DNA of 28,609 nucleotides, taken from positions 1 through 28,609 of the forward strand of contig CAMLSH010000005.1 of assembly GCA_946482625.1 (NCBI GenBank), in the 5' to 3' direction. The notes beneath the pieces are model-generated. The model did not search any database, was not told the DNA's origin, and was given only the letters and a program-made list of their open reading frames with translations. This DNA is from an uncultured Opitutaceae bacterium. Lineage in GTDB: Bacteria > Verrucomicrobiota > Verrucomicrobiae > Opitutales > Opitutaceae. Of this stretch, positions 1 to 7,402 are shown one piece after another; position 1 is the first letter of the stretch; each line of letters begins with the position of its first letter. A program made the translations under genes and the position numbers.

Positions 1-632
1 TTATCGATCACGTAGCGCCAGTGGCAGAGCATATCGATGATCATGCCGCCGCCGTCTTCCTTGCGGTAGTTCCACGAGGGGCGCTGGGCGGGCTGTAGGT
101 CGCCTTCGAATACCCAGTAGCCGAACTCGCCGCGGACGGAGAGGATTTTGCCGAAGAAGCCGGAATCGATGAGCATCTTGAGCTTCATGAGGCCGGGGAG
201 CCAGAGCTTGTCCTGGACGACGCCGTTCTTGAGGCCAGCGGCGGTGGCTTCCTTGTAGAGCGCGAGCGAGGTCGGGATATCGAGCGCGGTGGGCTTTTCG
301 CAGTAGATGGCTTTCTTGGCGGCGATGGCTTTGCGGACGCCTTCGACGCGGCGGTCGGTCGTCTGCGAGTCGAAGTAGATCTGGTTGAAGGGATCTTTGA
401 GCGCGGCATCGACGTCGGTGGTGACGCGGGTGACGCCGTTGGCCTTGGCGAGAGCCTGGAGTTTATCGAGGTTGCGGCCGACCAGGATGGGGTCGGGCAT
501 GATGATGTCGCCGTTGGCGAGTTTGACGCCGCCTTGCTTGCGGATGGCGCAGATGGAGCGGATCAGGTGCTGATTCGTGCCCATGCGTCCGGTGACGCCG
601 TTCATGATGATGCCGATTTGATGTTCTTTCAT
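1..632 (-). CDS. Gfo/Idh/MocA-family oxidoreductase, 3' end cut by window edge
   Basis: Probable NAD(P)-dependent sugar or sugar-acid dehydrogenase of the cytoplasm. The 210 visible residues begin with a Rossmann nucleotide-binding segment (NGVTGRMG, residues 11-18) and carry the family's EKP motif (YCEKPTA, E112-K113-P114), whose lysine is catalytic in this family. The C-terminal substrate domain starts near residue 130 and is interrupted at base 1 after [17 protein letters not shown]. Full-length members are usually 340-400 residues, so roughly 40% is missing. The ATG at 632 has no Shine-Dalgarno sequence; the 23 nt before it are almost entirely pyrimidine on the coding strand. It is the last visible gene of the minus-strand run that starts at 4015, together with an isomerase, a GH88 hydrolase and an SDR, so a role in uronic-acid or related sugar breakdown is inferred. 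The substrate cannot be read from the sequence. Confidence 0.9.
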   Translation of the reverse strand, partial: MKEHQIGIIMNGVTGRMGTNQHLIRSICAIRKQGGVKLANGDIIMPDPILVGRNLDKLQALAKANGVTRVTTDVDAALKDPFNQIYFDSQTTDRRVEGVRKAIAAKKAIYCEKPTALDIPTSLALYKEATAAGLKNGVVQDKLWLPGLMKLKMLIDSGFFGKILSVRGEFGYWVFEGDLQPAQRPSWNYRKEDGGGMIIDMLCHWRYVID

Positions 633-768
633 AGAGGGAGGAGGAAGTTGAAGGAGAATTAGGGGCCGGGGGACTGGTGGTGGTTAGGTTGAATCGCGAA
701 GGCGCAAAGATGCTAAGGTGGCGCGAAGAGCGGATGGTGTGAGGGGACGTTGGGGAATTGGCGCCGGG

Positions 769-1602
769 TTAGGAATGGTTGAGGTAGGCGGATTTTATGT
801 TTTCGAGGAACTGGCTTTGGTCCTGCGACCAGAGGCGGTTGGAGAAGATTTCGACTTCGTTGAAGCCTTTGAAACCGGCTTCCTCGACCCAGCCGCGGAT
901 CTGGCGGATCGGGATGCAGCCTTCGCCCATGAGGCCGCGATCGTTGAGGAAATCGATCGTGGGGACGCGCCAGTCGCAGATGTGAAACGCGAAGAGCGTG
1001 CCTTCGCGTCCGCTGGCCTTGATCTCGGCTTCGAGGTTGTCGTCCCACCAAAGGTGATACACGTCGGCGGCGATGCCGACGAAGGGGGATTTGAGCTGGT
1101 TACACATCGCGCGGGCTTGGCTCATCGTGTTCACGGCGGAGCGGTCGCCGGCGTACATGGGATGGAGTGGCTCGATGGCGAGCTTCACGCCGGCGGCCTG
1201 GGCATGCGGGAGGATGGCGGCGATGCCGTCGGTGATTTGTTTGCGCGATTCGACGAGCGATTGTCCGGGGACGGCGCCGACGACGAGGACGATCATGGGC
1301 GCGCCAAGGGCGGCGGCTTCGTCGATGCAGCGGCGGTTTTCGTCGATGGCTTTGGCGCGGTCGGCGGGCGCGAGCGCGGGGAGGAAACCGCCGCGGCAGA
1401 GCGAGACGATGCTCAGGCCTTGGTCGCGGATGAGTTTGCCGGAGTCGGCGATGTTACGGCCTTCGAGCGCCTGGCGCCAGACGGTGATGCCTTTGACGCC
1501 TGCGGCGGCGTAGCGTGTGACGGCCTCATCGAGCGCCCACGGTTTGGTGGTGATCGTGTGGACGCAGAGTTTGGAGAGGTCGGTGAGTGGCGCGGCGGGC
1601 AT
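769..1602 (-). CDS. Sugar phosphate isomerase/epimerase-like TIM-barrel protein
   Basis: A 277-residue protein of the xylose-isomerase-like TIM-barrel superfamily (AP endonuclease 2-like fold), which usually isomerises or epimerises keto sugars in the cytoplasm. The metal-site pattern of the family is visible: E144 in LAIEPLHP, D180 and H183 in AADVYHLWW, H207 in FAFHICDW and E251 in NEVEIFS. Length is normal for the family (260-300). The ATG at 1602 is chosen because MPAAPLTDLSKLCVHT leads straight into the first barrel strand. It has no Shine-Dalgarno sequence and follows a pyrimidine-rich leader. The gene lies between the GH88 gene (99 bp upstream) and the Gfo/Idh/MocA gene (136 bp downstream), all on the minus strand, a pairing common in carbohydrate operons. 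The exact substrate is unknown; hydroxypyruvate isomerase-like or inosose dehydratase-like activities are alternatives. Confidence 0.88.
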   Translation of the reverse strand: MPAAPLTDLSKLCVHTITTKPWALDEAVTRYAAAGVKGITVWRQALEGRNIADSGKLIRDQGLSIVSLCRGGFLPALAPADRAKAIDENRRCIDEAAALGAPMIVLVVGAVPGQSLVESRKQITDGIAAILPHAQAAGVKLAIEPLHPMYAGDRSAVNTMSQARAMCNQLKSPFVGIAADVYHLWWDDNLEAEIKASGREGTLFAFHICDWRVPTIDFLNDRGLMGEGCIPIRQIRGWVEEAGFKGFNEVEIFSNRLWSQDQSQFLENIKSAYLNHS

Positions 1603-1643
1603 GGGAAGGCGGCGAGAGTAAGGAGGGCTGCGGTGGGAGGACC

Positions 1644-1695
1644 ACTCGCTGGCGCTCGTAGCTACGGGCGACGTAGCGGCGAGCGCGGAGCGAGC
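1644..1695. repeat. Imperfect inverted repeat between isomerase and GH88 genes
   Basis: Left arm 1644-1665 (ACTCGCTGGCGCTCGTAGCTAC) is an imperfect inverse of the right arm 1673-1695, with a 7-nt loop. Only a few mismatches and one unpaired base interrupt a stem of about 22 bp. It sits in the 99-bp gap of a same-strand operon, so it could stabilise or process the mRNA, or be a REP-like dispersed element. No T-run follows it, so a Rho-independent terminator is unlikely. Confidence 0.6.
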
Positions 1696-1701
1696 CGATG
1701 C

Positions 1702-3078
1702 TCAGTAGCCGAAGAAGGTGTAGTATTTGCCGTCGGCCATGCGCTGGATGAGGAGGGCGAGTTCGCGGGCGTGGTAGTCGCCCCACATGCAGGCTTCGCC
1801 GCAGGGGACTTTCTGGCCTTTCGGGATGTGGTCCCAGCCGTTGGGGCGGTGATAGACGGAGTGCAGGAGGAGGCCTTGGTGCTTCGCGTCGCCCGACGTG
1901 TAGGTTTCGTTGAAGAGCGTTTTCGCGACGGTGAGACCAGCGGTGAGGTAGCGGGCGCCGTCTTTGGCGTTTTTGTGGGCCTTCAGGTAATTGCCGAGGC
2001 GGATGAGGCCTTGGGCGGAGATGGCGGCGGCGGAGCTGTCGACGGGCTCGTGCGGGTTGAAGGGCTCGGCGTCGCGGTCGAGGTATTCGCCCATGAAGGC
2101 GAGGCCAGGCGCGCCGGTGTCCCAGTACGGGATGCCGTCGGTCGGGGTGTGCGCGAGGTAGAAGTCGGCGGTGGCGCGGGCGGTTTCGAGGAAACGGGCG
2201 AGAATGGTTTTCTTGCCGCCGAAGGCTTTGAACTCGGACTCGGGGAGCGTATCCAGAAACTCAAGCTGCTCGGCGTAGCCGCAGAGAATCCAGGCGAGGC
2301 CGCGCGTCCAGGTCGTGAAGGGCGAGTAGCCTTGTTGCGAGCTGGGGCAGCGGTAGGAGCCGTCGTTGAGGTTGAAGATGGATTCGTGGGCGACGCGTCC
2401 GCGGAGGTCGTAGGAGTCGCGGCCTTGGCCGAAGTAGACGTTGTAGCGGGCGGTGGTTTCGGCGTGCTGGAAGACGCGGCCGAGGAGGTTAATTTTGCGG
2501 TCGCGTTCGCCCATCAGGCTGTGGCCGAGCTTATGCGAGAGCGAGAGGGCGCGGAGGGAGCGGACGGTGTCGGCGAAGAGCGAGTGGGGGCCGTTGAAGG
2601 AGTAGATGTAGCCCTGGTTTTCGGGGAGATCGGTCCAGCGCGCGGCTTGAACGGCGCCGGTGATCTTGAGGGCGAGTTCATAGAAATTGATGTCGCCTTC
2701 GGAGGCTTTGAGCTGACCGGACTTCGCGAGGAAGTAGAGGTTGCCGTAGGTGGAGACGTTGTTGAAGCCGTGGTCGTGGACGCCGATGTGGCTCACGTGG
2801 CTGGCCATGTACTTGAGCGTGCCTTCCTGGCCGATCGCGAGGGCCTTCTTGTCACCAGTTGCCGCATACTGGAGGATGGCGGAGCCGAACTGGAAGCCTT
2901 GGGTCCACTCGGTCCAGCCGCGCGAGGTGTACTTGCCCGCGATGGTGAAGACGGGCGTGCCTTTGGAGGAGTCCCAGTCTTTCTGGAGATTGAAGATCTT
3001 TTTGGCGGAGACGTCCCAGAGGCGGTTGATGTCGGACGTGAGGGACTTGGGGGTGAGGGAGGAGTCGAGGCGGATCAT
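1702..3078 (-). CDS. Glycoside hydrolase family 88-like unsaturated glucuronyl hydrolase
   Basis: A 458-residue protein of the (alpha/alpha)6-barrel GH88/GH105 type, which hydrates and cleaves unsaturated uronic acid residues left by polysaccharide lyases and releases a 5-keto-4-deoxyuronate. Visible family landmarks are HDHGFNN (H101-D102), matching the first catalytic Asp region; LFADTVRSL (D170), matching the second Asp region; WTRGLAW at 259-265; and DSSAAAISAQGLIRLG near residue 350, matching the family's DSSAAAIAA segment. No signal peptide is seen, so it is probably cytoplasmic. The ATG at 3078 (MIRLDSSLTP) is chosen over an upstream extension that is low-complexity Ser/Pro/Ala-rich and overlaps the SDR gene. 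It is 60-90 residues longer than typical GH88 enzymes. The operon context supports uronate degradation. The subfamily (GH88 or GH105) is inferred. Confidence 0.85.
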   Translation of the reverse strand: MIRLDSSLTPKSLTSDINRLWDVSAKKIFNLQKDWDSSKGTPVFTIAGKYTSRGWTEWTQGFQFGSAILQYAATGDKKALAIGQEGTLKYMASHVSHIGVHDHGFNNVSTYGNLYFLAKSGQLKASEGDINFYELALKITGAVQAARWTDLPENQGYIYSFNGPHSLFADTVRSLRALSLSHKLGHSLMGERDRKINLLGRVFQHAETTARYNVYFGQGRDSYDLRGRVAHESIFNLNDGSYRCPSSQQGYSPFTTWTRGLAWILCGYAEQLEFLDTLPESEFKAFGGKKTILARFLETARATADFYLAHTPTDGIPYWDTGAPGLAFMGEYLDRDAEPFNPHEPVDSSAAAISAQGLIRLGNYLKAHKNAKDGARYLTAGLTVAKTLFNETYTSGDAKHQGLLLHSVYHRPNGWDHIPKGQKVPCGEACMWGDYHARELALLIQRMADGKYYTFFGY

Positions 3079-3196
3079 GGAAGAAAACTGAAAGGTGAAG
3101 AGAGAAGGAGGAAGTCGGAGAGGGGAGAATGTGGAACTCAGGAAGGCTGGAACGGAGGGGAAGTCGGAAGGAGCGGAGGTGGGACGGAGGGCGGAG
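3079..3196 (-). other. 118-bp polypyrimidine tract (mRNA sense) ahead of the GH88 gene
   Basis: On the plus strand this gap between the SDR stop and the GH88 ATG is about 84% purine by hand count (about 19 pyrimidines in 118 bases). The minus-strand message is therefore strongly pyrimidine-rich up to the start codon. It contains a mirror-symmetric stretch (GAAGGAGGAAG, plus strand). No gene is seen in it. It may serve as a ribosomal-protein-S1 loading site or a Rho-sensitive untranslated segment. Confidence 0.6.
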
Positions 3197-3211
3197 TTTT
3201 TGAGTTCTCGA

Positions 3212-4015
3212 TTACAGGCGGCGGAGGTGGAAGCCGCCGTCGATGGGGATGACGGCGCCGGTCGAGAAGGGGAGGTCGCCGGAGATGATGGCGCGGACGG
3301 CGCGGCCGACGTCTTCGCCGGTGCCCCAGCGTTTTTGGGGGACGAGGCCGTCTTCGAGGAGCTTGTCATATTTGCCCTTCACGCCGGCGGTCATATCCGT
3401 GGCCATGATACCGGGGCGGAGTTCGACGACCTGGATGTTGTCGGCGGCGAGGCGCGTGGCCCAGAGCTGCGCGGCCATGGCGAGGCCGGCTTTGGAGATG
3501 CAGTAGTCGCCGCGATTCACGGAGGCGGTGTTGGCCGAGATCGAGGTGACGTAGATGATCTTGAAGCCGGTGGAGAGCGCAGGCGTTTGTTTGCCGGAGA
3601 GCCAGTGCTGGACGACGGACTGCGTGAGGAAGTACGGGCCCTGGAGATTGGTGCGGATGAGTTCTTCGAAGGATTCTTCGCCGGCTTCGGTGATGTCGGC
3701 GCGGACTTTGGGGGCGATGCCGGCGTTGTTCACGAGGGCGTCGATGCGACCGAGGTTGGAGATCGTTTCGGAGACGAGGCGCGCGCGGTCGGCCTTGGAG
3801 CTGATGTCGGCTTGAACGGGGAGAAAGCGCTGGTCGGCCGAGACGGCGGCTTTTTTGCAGAGCTCGACGGTTTCTTCAGCGGCGGTGCGGTTGCCAGCGT
3901 AGTTGATGGCGACGGAGCAGCCTTCGGCGGCGAGCTGGAGGGCGACGCCGCGGCCGAGGCCACGACCGGCACCGGTCACGAGGACGACGGGGATGGGGTT
4001 CTGCGCGTTGGACAT
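3212..4015 (-). CDS. SDR-family NAD(P)-dependent oxidoreductase
   Basis: A 267-residue classical short-chain dehydrogenase/reductase, a cytoplasmic NAD(P)-dependent enzyme. It has the cofactor motif TGAGRGLG (residues 14-21), the NNAG structural motif (96-99), the catalytic Ser of VTSIS (158), and the YxxxK pair Y171-K175 in DYCISK. The C-terminus ends in the typical GAVIPIDGGFHL. It resembles FabG or 2-deoxy-gluconate-type dehydrogenases; the operon (GH88, isomerase, Gfo/Idh/MocA) favours a sugar-acid substrate over a fatty-acyl one. The ATG at 4015 (MSNAQNPIPVVLVTG) places the Rossmann motif at the normal distance from the N-terminus. An in-frame extension to 4153 would add 46 residues unlike any SDR N-terminus. 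It is the first gene of the minus-strand operon and diverges from the lipoprotein and AraC genes. Confidence 0.92.
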   Translation of the reverse strand: MSNAQNPIPVVLVTGAGRGLGRGVALQLAAEGCSVAINYAGNRTAAEETVELCKKAAVSADQRFLPVQADISSKADRARLVSETISNLGRIDALVNNAGIAPKVRADITEAGEESFEELIRTNLQGPYFLTQSVVQHWLSGKQTPALSTGFKIIYVTSISANTASVNRGDYCISKAGLAMAAQLWATRLAADNIQVVELRPGIMATDMTAGVKGKYDKLLEDGLVPQKRWGTGEDVGRAVRAIISGDLPFSTGAVIPIDGGFHLRRL

Positions 4016-4022
4016 GGCGTCG

Positions 4023-4051
4023 GTTATACACGTTTCGACGGCGGAACCGTG
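4023..4051 (-). promoter_or_regulatory. Candidate promoter and dyad operator for the sugar-acid operon
   Basis: Reading the minus strand, a TATAAC hexamer (4028 to 4023) lies 7 bases before the SDR ATG. Directly upstream is a dyad, CACGgTTC / GAAaCGTG with a 7-nt centre (4029-4051). The dyad would cover the -10/-35 spacer and is placed like an operator. No good -35 box is visible at 16-18 nt. If the hexamer is real, the transcript would be nearly leaderless. This is inference from position and symmetry only. Confidence 0.25.
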
Positions 4052-4162
4052 AGGATTTTGTCGTGGATGGTTAGGATAATTTCGACTTGTGAGCCGTGCG
4101 AAGCCGGAAGTTAGTTCAAAGCCGTGAAACCTGCTGTGGACGACACGTGTCACGAGAAGCCT

Positions 4163-4375
4163 ATGAAAACTAAAGAAGTCGCTGTCTTAGTGGCGGCCAT
4201 GGTTGCGGTCGCGTTGGGCGGGAGCGGGTGTGCGGCGTTGGATGTTGAGGCGAATCGGCGGGACCAGCTGCGTCGGGAGTTTGCGAGCGGTGGGATTTCT
4301 CAGCGTGAGTATCAACAGCAGCTCGAGCAGATGGACCGGGCGCTCGCCGAGCAGAAGGCGGCGCAGAAGAAGTAG
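4163..4375 (+). CDS. Small putative lipoprotein with SHOCT-like C-terminal segment
   Basis: A 70-residue protein. The N-terminus (MKTKEVAVLVAAMVAVALG) is a short positively charged, hydrophobic signal ending in GGSGC, a plausible though atypical lipobox, so Cys22 would be the lipidated residue. The mature part is a charged helix, and LRREFASGGISQREYQQQLEQM resembles the short SHOCT domain, which has the pattern of a helix, a Gly-Ile turn and a second helix ending in a leucine-rich stretch. The ATG at 4163 is preferred to 4124 because it starts the signal peptide and has GAGAAG a few bases upstream. The stop codon is one base before the AraC ATG, so the two are probably co-transcribed and translationally coupled. 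Function unknown. Confidence 0.65.
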   Translation: MKTKEVAVLVAAMVAVALGGSGCAALDVEANRRDQLRREFASGGISQREYQQQLEQMDRALAEQKAAQKK

Positions 4376-4376
4376 C

Positions 4377-5219
4377 ATGCGCCGCTTCCGTTCACTGCTG
4401 ATCGACAAGGCCGATATCCGGCTGCCGGGGTTGCATGTGTTGACGTTTGCGTTGCACCGGCATTTGCCGGAGCACGCGTCGGTCGAGCCGCATAAACATG
4501 GGTGGAGTCAGGCGATTTTATATTTGAGCGGGAATGGGCGGCAGGTGCTCGCGGGGAGCGAGGCGCGGGTGGAGCCGGGGACGCTCGTGTTGCTGCCGCC
4601 GGGGGTGTCGCATGCGTTTTCGCGCGGGGATGGGCGGGCGCCGTTGTGTGTGATGATCGACTTTCGGTTGAAGGGGGCGCGCAAGAAAACCGCGGTGGTG
4701 TGTTCGTTGAATCGGTCGGAGCTGGCGCAGGTGAGGCAGCAGCTCGGGCAGTTGATGAAATTACCACCGGGTGGGAGTATGGGCGGCGGCGCGGGTGTGG
4801 AGCAGGGGCTGCACTGGGAGGGCGCGGTGGCGGTGTTGCAGGTGTTGATGACGGCGCTCCGCGCGGCGGGGTGGTTGGAGCGGGTGCAGGTGTCGGTCGC
4901 GGGCGGGAAAAACGGCAGCGCGATCCAAGGGATGCTGGCGAAGGTCGATCACGAGAGTCCGCTCGGGCAGGTGGTGCAGAAGAGTGGGTACCAACGCGAT
5001 CATTTGAACCGGCTCGTGAAGAAGGAAACGGGGCTGACGCTCGGGCAGTTTCGCGCGCAGCAGCGGCTCACGAAGGCGAAGGAATTACTCGGGCAGGGCG
5101 TGCAGGTCGCTGCGGTGGCAACGGCGGTGGGATTGCCAGATCAGAGGTATTTCGCGCGCTGGTTTCGGCGGCAGACGGGGCAGGCGCCGAGTGTTTGGGG
5201 GCGGGGGCGGGTGGGGTGA
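4377..5219 (+). CDS. AraC-family transcriptional regulator
   Basis: A 280-residue cytoplasmic DNA-binding regulator. The N-terminal cupin-like sensor domain is recognisable from HKHGWSQAILYLSGNG and VEPGTLVLLPPGVSHAF (residues about 38-82), which usually binds a sugar or sugar acid. The C-terminal 100 residues hold two helix-turn-helix units: QVVQKSGYQRDHLNRLVKKE, and then VAAVATAVGLPDQRYFARWF, the latter matching the AraC signature. The start at 4377 (MRRFRSLLIDKADIRLPG) follows the upstream stop by one base; a further upstream extension would overlap the lipoprotein in another frame. It is transcribed away from the GH88/SDR operon, so it is the natural candidate regulator of that operon, though no paired binding sites could be assigned with confidence. 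It converges with the membrane protein gene, whose stop is only 11 bp away. Confidence 0.9.
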   Translation: MRRFRSLLIDKADIRLPGLHVLTFALHRHLPEHASVEPHKHGWSQAILYLSGNGRQVLAGSEARVEPGTLVLLPPGVSHAFSRGDGRAPLCVMIDFRLKGARKKTAVVCSLNRSELAQVRQQLGQLMKLPPGGSMGGGAGVEQGLHWEGAVAVLQVLMTALRAAGWLERVQVSVAGGKNGSAIQGMLAKVDHESPLGQVVQKSGYQRDHLNRLVKKETGLTLGQFRAQQRLTKAKELLGQGVQVAAVATAVGLPDQRYFARWFRRQTGQAPSVWGRGRVG

Positions 5220-5230
5220 GGGGGTAGCAA

Positions 5231-5695
5231 TCAAGATGTGTCGCGAGAAGCAGTGAGGTCTCTTGAATTGACTGATGACGGCGGTGAGCTTTGAGCCGGC
5301 TTGAGGCTTCTTGTTCTTCGCACGATGCGGGCAGGCAAAAATATCGAGATGATGAACGCGGCCAGACCAGCAGAAATAATGACGATGTGGTCTGTCGTCA
5401 TTGGTATCAAAATACCCGACTCCTGATAGCGTGCCGCCGACACAAGGATCGCATGAAGAATCACAAGAAAAGTCGCAGGGAAGATTGTGAAATAGAGCCG
5501 CCACTCATCGCTAACAGAGCCAGTCAAGCGGGCTCTTTGTTCGTAGCGCGAAGCGGCCAATAAACCGAAAGCGGTGATACTTATCGCGAGCACACAAACG
5601 TCGAACCATGGCAGTTGATGATAGATAAGAAACGGCACATTCAATACGGTAACCGCCGTGAGCGAAATTAGGAAAAGGCGAAGGTAAGACTTCAT
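5231..5695 (-). CDS. Small four-helix membrane protein of unknown function
   Basis: A 154-residue protein with four hydrophobic segments, at about residues 5-26, 30-48, 67-88 and 100-122. They are separated by short charged loops, and a basic Ser-rich cytoplasmic tail follows (ARIVRRTRSLKP). I do not recognise a family. It is the last of four closely spaced minus-strand genes (45 bp after the stop of the halogenase-like gene), so it may be co-transcribed with the methyltransferase and halogenase-like genes. Its base composition is visibly more AT-rich than its neighbours, which may mean recent acquisition. The ATG at 5695 begins directly with the first membrane segment (MKSYLRLFLISLTAV). Confidence 0.7.
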   Translation of the reverse strand: MKSYLRLFLISLTAVTVLNVPFLIYHQLPWFDVCVLAISITAFGLLAASRYEQRARLTGSVSDEWRLYFTIFPATFLVILHAILVSAARYQESGILIPMTTDHIVIISAGLAAFIISIFLPARIVRRTRSLKPAQSSPPSSVNSRDLTASRDTS

Positions 5696-5740
5696 TGTGC
5701 CTAAGTAATAAACGGCAGAATCTAGCAGAGCTGGCCGTCT

Positions 5741-7351
5741 TTAGGCGGCGTTGTTCGCGGGCTGATTTGCTGAAGCGGCGACTTTGCGCGGTTGCGTGCG
5801 GGTCGCGTGCGGTGGCAGTTCCGCAAAAGGCGCGGGGGCGCGGAACCAGGTGCGCCAGCCTTCGCGGAGTTCGAGCAACAAGTAACTCCCGATGTTTCCG
5901 GCGACGCGGAGGGGGAGCCATTTGTCCAAGAAGAAGCTCAGCATCGTATGATGATGCGCATTGGTTTTTCCCCAGACGCCGCGGCGGAGGCGGTCGCGCG
6001 CGATGGCGGCGAAGCGGCGGTTGTAGAGCATAATGAAACGGCCGGGGAGCTTCGACTCTTTGCTCGCGAAGGACGGGCGTTCCAGCGCGCTCGGGCCGTG
6101 TTTGTAGGGCTGGGTGACGACGCCGAGATAGTAGAGGTTGAGGTCGAGGCGCATCGCCAGGGTCATCAGCTCCTGGTCGGCCATGTAGAAATATTTGTCT
6201 TTGTAGATGCTCTTGAACCAGCGCTCGTAGCTGGTGCCGAAGCGTTCGTTGTGGCGGGCGATGCGCGGGGTGGCGGGTTTGCCGCGGACGCAGTCGTCGA
6301 TCAGCGCGGCGGTGGCGTTGGTTGTGTAGGTGATCCAGTCCATGCCCGGCGAATAAAATGGGTCCATGAAGCCGGCGGCGTCGCCGACGAGCGCGAAGCC
6401 TTTGCCGGCGAAGTGGGAAGATCGATACGCGAGGTTGCGGCGGAAGTGGACGTCGCCTTCGTGCCAGGTGGCGTCGGCGAGAATCTCGGCGCCCACGGGA
6501 TGGCTCGTGAGCATTTCGCGTAGACGGGGGCCGAGTGCAGCGCCTTCGGGCAGGTCGGCGATGCGCTGGTCGAAGACGACGCCTACGCTAACGTCGCCGC
6601 CTTTGAGCGGGATGATCCACGCCCACCAGCCGAGGCCGGTGAGATGGTTGGTAGCCGTGTAGCGAAACGATTTGGTGCGCCGTGCCCACTTGGGGAATTT
6701 TTGCGCGAGTTCGAGCGAATCCCAGTTTTTCACGCCGCTCCAACGCGACCAGCAGGCGGCGATGGGGTGCTCGTGATTGGTCATGTACCAGCCGTGTTTG
6801 CGCGCGAGAAACGCGGTCACGCCGGAAGCATCGACGACCCAGCGGGCGCGCTCCTCGCCGTCGCGGCCGTCGGCGTCGGTCCACGTGACGGTTTGCACGC
6901 CGCCTTCGACGAGAACGATGTCCTTCACTTTGACGGGGCGGAGCAGCTGCACGCCGAGCGCGACGGCGTTGGCGAGGACCTTTTCGTCGAGGACTGCGCG
7001 GTCGACCTGGAAGCTGCCGAGGCGTGAGTTAAATGCAGGGCCGGTTTCGGAGCAGTCTTCGAGGGTTTTGGTTTCCTTGTTTTTGAACCAGAAACGCAGG
7101 CCCTGTTTCGCGAGGTGTTTTTCGTGGAGATGTTCGGTGAGGCCGAGGACGCGGGTGAGGAAAAACGTGCTGATCTCGACGGTGGCTTCGCCGACGCGGC
7201 GTTTGAATTCCGCGCTACGCTCGATCACCAGAATTTTCAGCTTCGGGTTGCGGCGTTTGAGGAGCGTGGCGGTGGCGCCGCCGGAAAGTGCGCCGCCGAC
7301 GATGATGACATCCCACGCGGGTGCTGGAGCGGAAGGGGCGGCGGTTTCCAT
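5741..7351 (-). CDS. Flavin-dependent halogenase-like oxidoreductase (copy 1)
   Basis: A 536-residue FAD enzyme. It has the dinucleotide-binding motif VIIVGGALSGG (residues 15-25) and VGEAT (53-57), typical of tryptophan-halogenase-like proteins. K82 in LAKQGLRFWF sits where halogenases keep the active-site lysine. WWAWIIP (W243, W245, P248) gives the WxWxIP signature, and GDAAGFMDPFYSPG (323-336) gives FxxPxxSxG with the FAD-binding GD. These motifs together are the hallmarks of flavin-dependent halogenases, which chlorinate or brominate aromatic or pyrrolic substrates using reduced FAD from a partner reductase. Non-halogenating relatives exist, so activity is unproven. The gene is 51 bp downstream of a second halogenase-like gene and shares its strand. 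The two differ a lot in length and sequence, so this is not a recent duplication. The ATG at 7351 follows a pyrimidine-rich leader without a Shine-Dalgarno sequence. Confidence 0.85.
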   Translation of the reverse strand: METAAPSAPAPAWDVIIVGGALSGGATATLLKRRNPKLKILVIERSAEFKRRVGEATVEISTFFLTRVLGLTEHLHEKHLAKQGLRFWFKNKETKTLEDCSETGPAFNSRLGSFQVDRAVLDEKVLANAVALGVQLLRPVKVKDIVLVEGGVQTVTWTDADGRDGEERARWVVDASGVTAFLARKHGWYMTNHEHPIAACWSRWSGVKNWDSLELAQKFPKWARRTKSFRYTATNHLTGLGWWAWIIPLKGGDVSVGVVFDQRIADLPEGAALGPRLREMLTSHPVGAEILADATWHEGDVHFRRNLAYRSSHFAGKGFALVGDAAGFMDPFYSPGMDWITYTTNATAALIDDCVRGKPATPRIARHNERFGTSYERWFKSIYKDKYFYMADQELMTLAMRLDLNLYYLGVVTQPYKHGPSALERPSFASKESKLPGRFIMLYNRRFAAIARDRLRRGVWGKTNAHHHTMLSFFLDKWLPLRVAGNIGSYLLLELREGWRTWFRAPAPFAELPPHATRTQPRKVAASANQPANNAA

Positions 7352-7402
7352 GACGTGAGAAGTGGCGAAGAGCGAAAGGCTAGGGGCGAGGGCAAAGGCC
7401 GG

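Noticed and set aside
694..732. CGCGAAGGCGCAAAG-type phrase between the isomerase and Gfo/Idh/MocA genes as a possible dispersed repeat
   Set aside because: No second convincing copy was found in the window; only a weak resemblance near 20100-20120.
718..3252. Very long plus-strand open frame (844 codons) opposite the isomerase and GH88 genes
   Set aside because: Its product is a Gly/Ala/Val/Asp/Glu-rich string with no domain. It is the antisense shadow of two well-supported genes, expected in GC-rich DNA.
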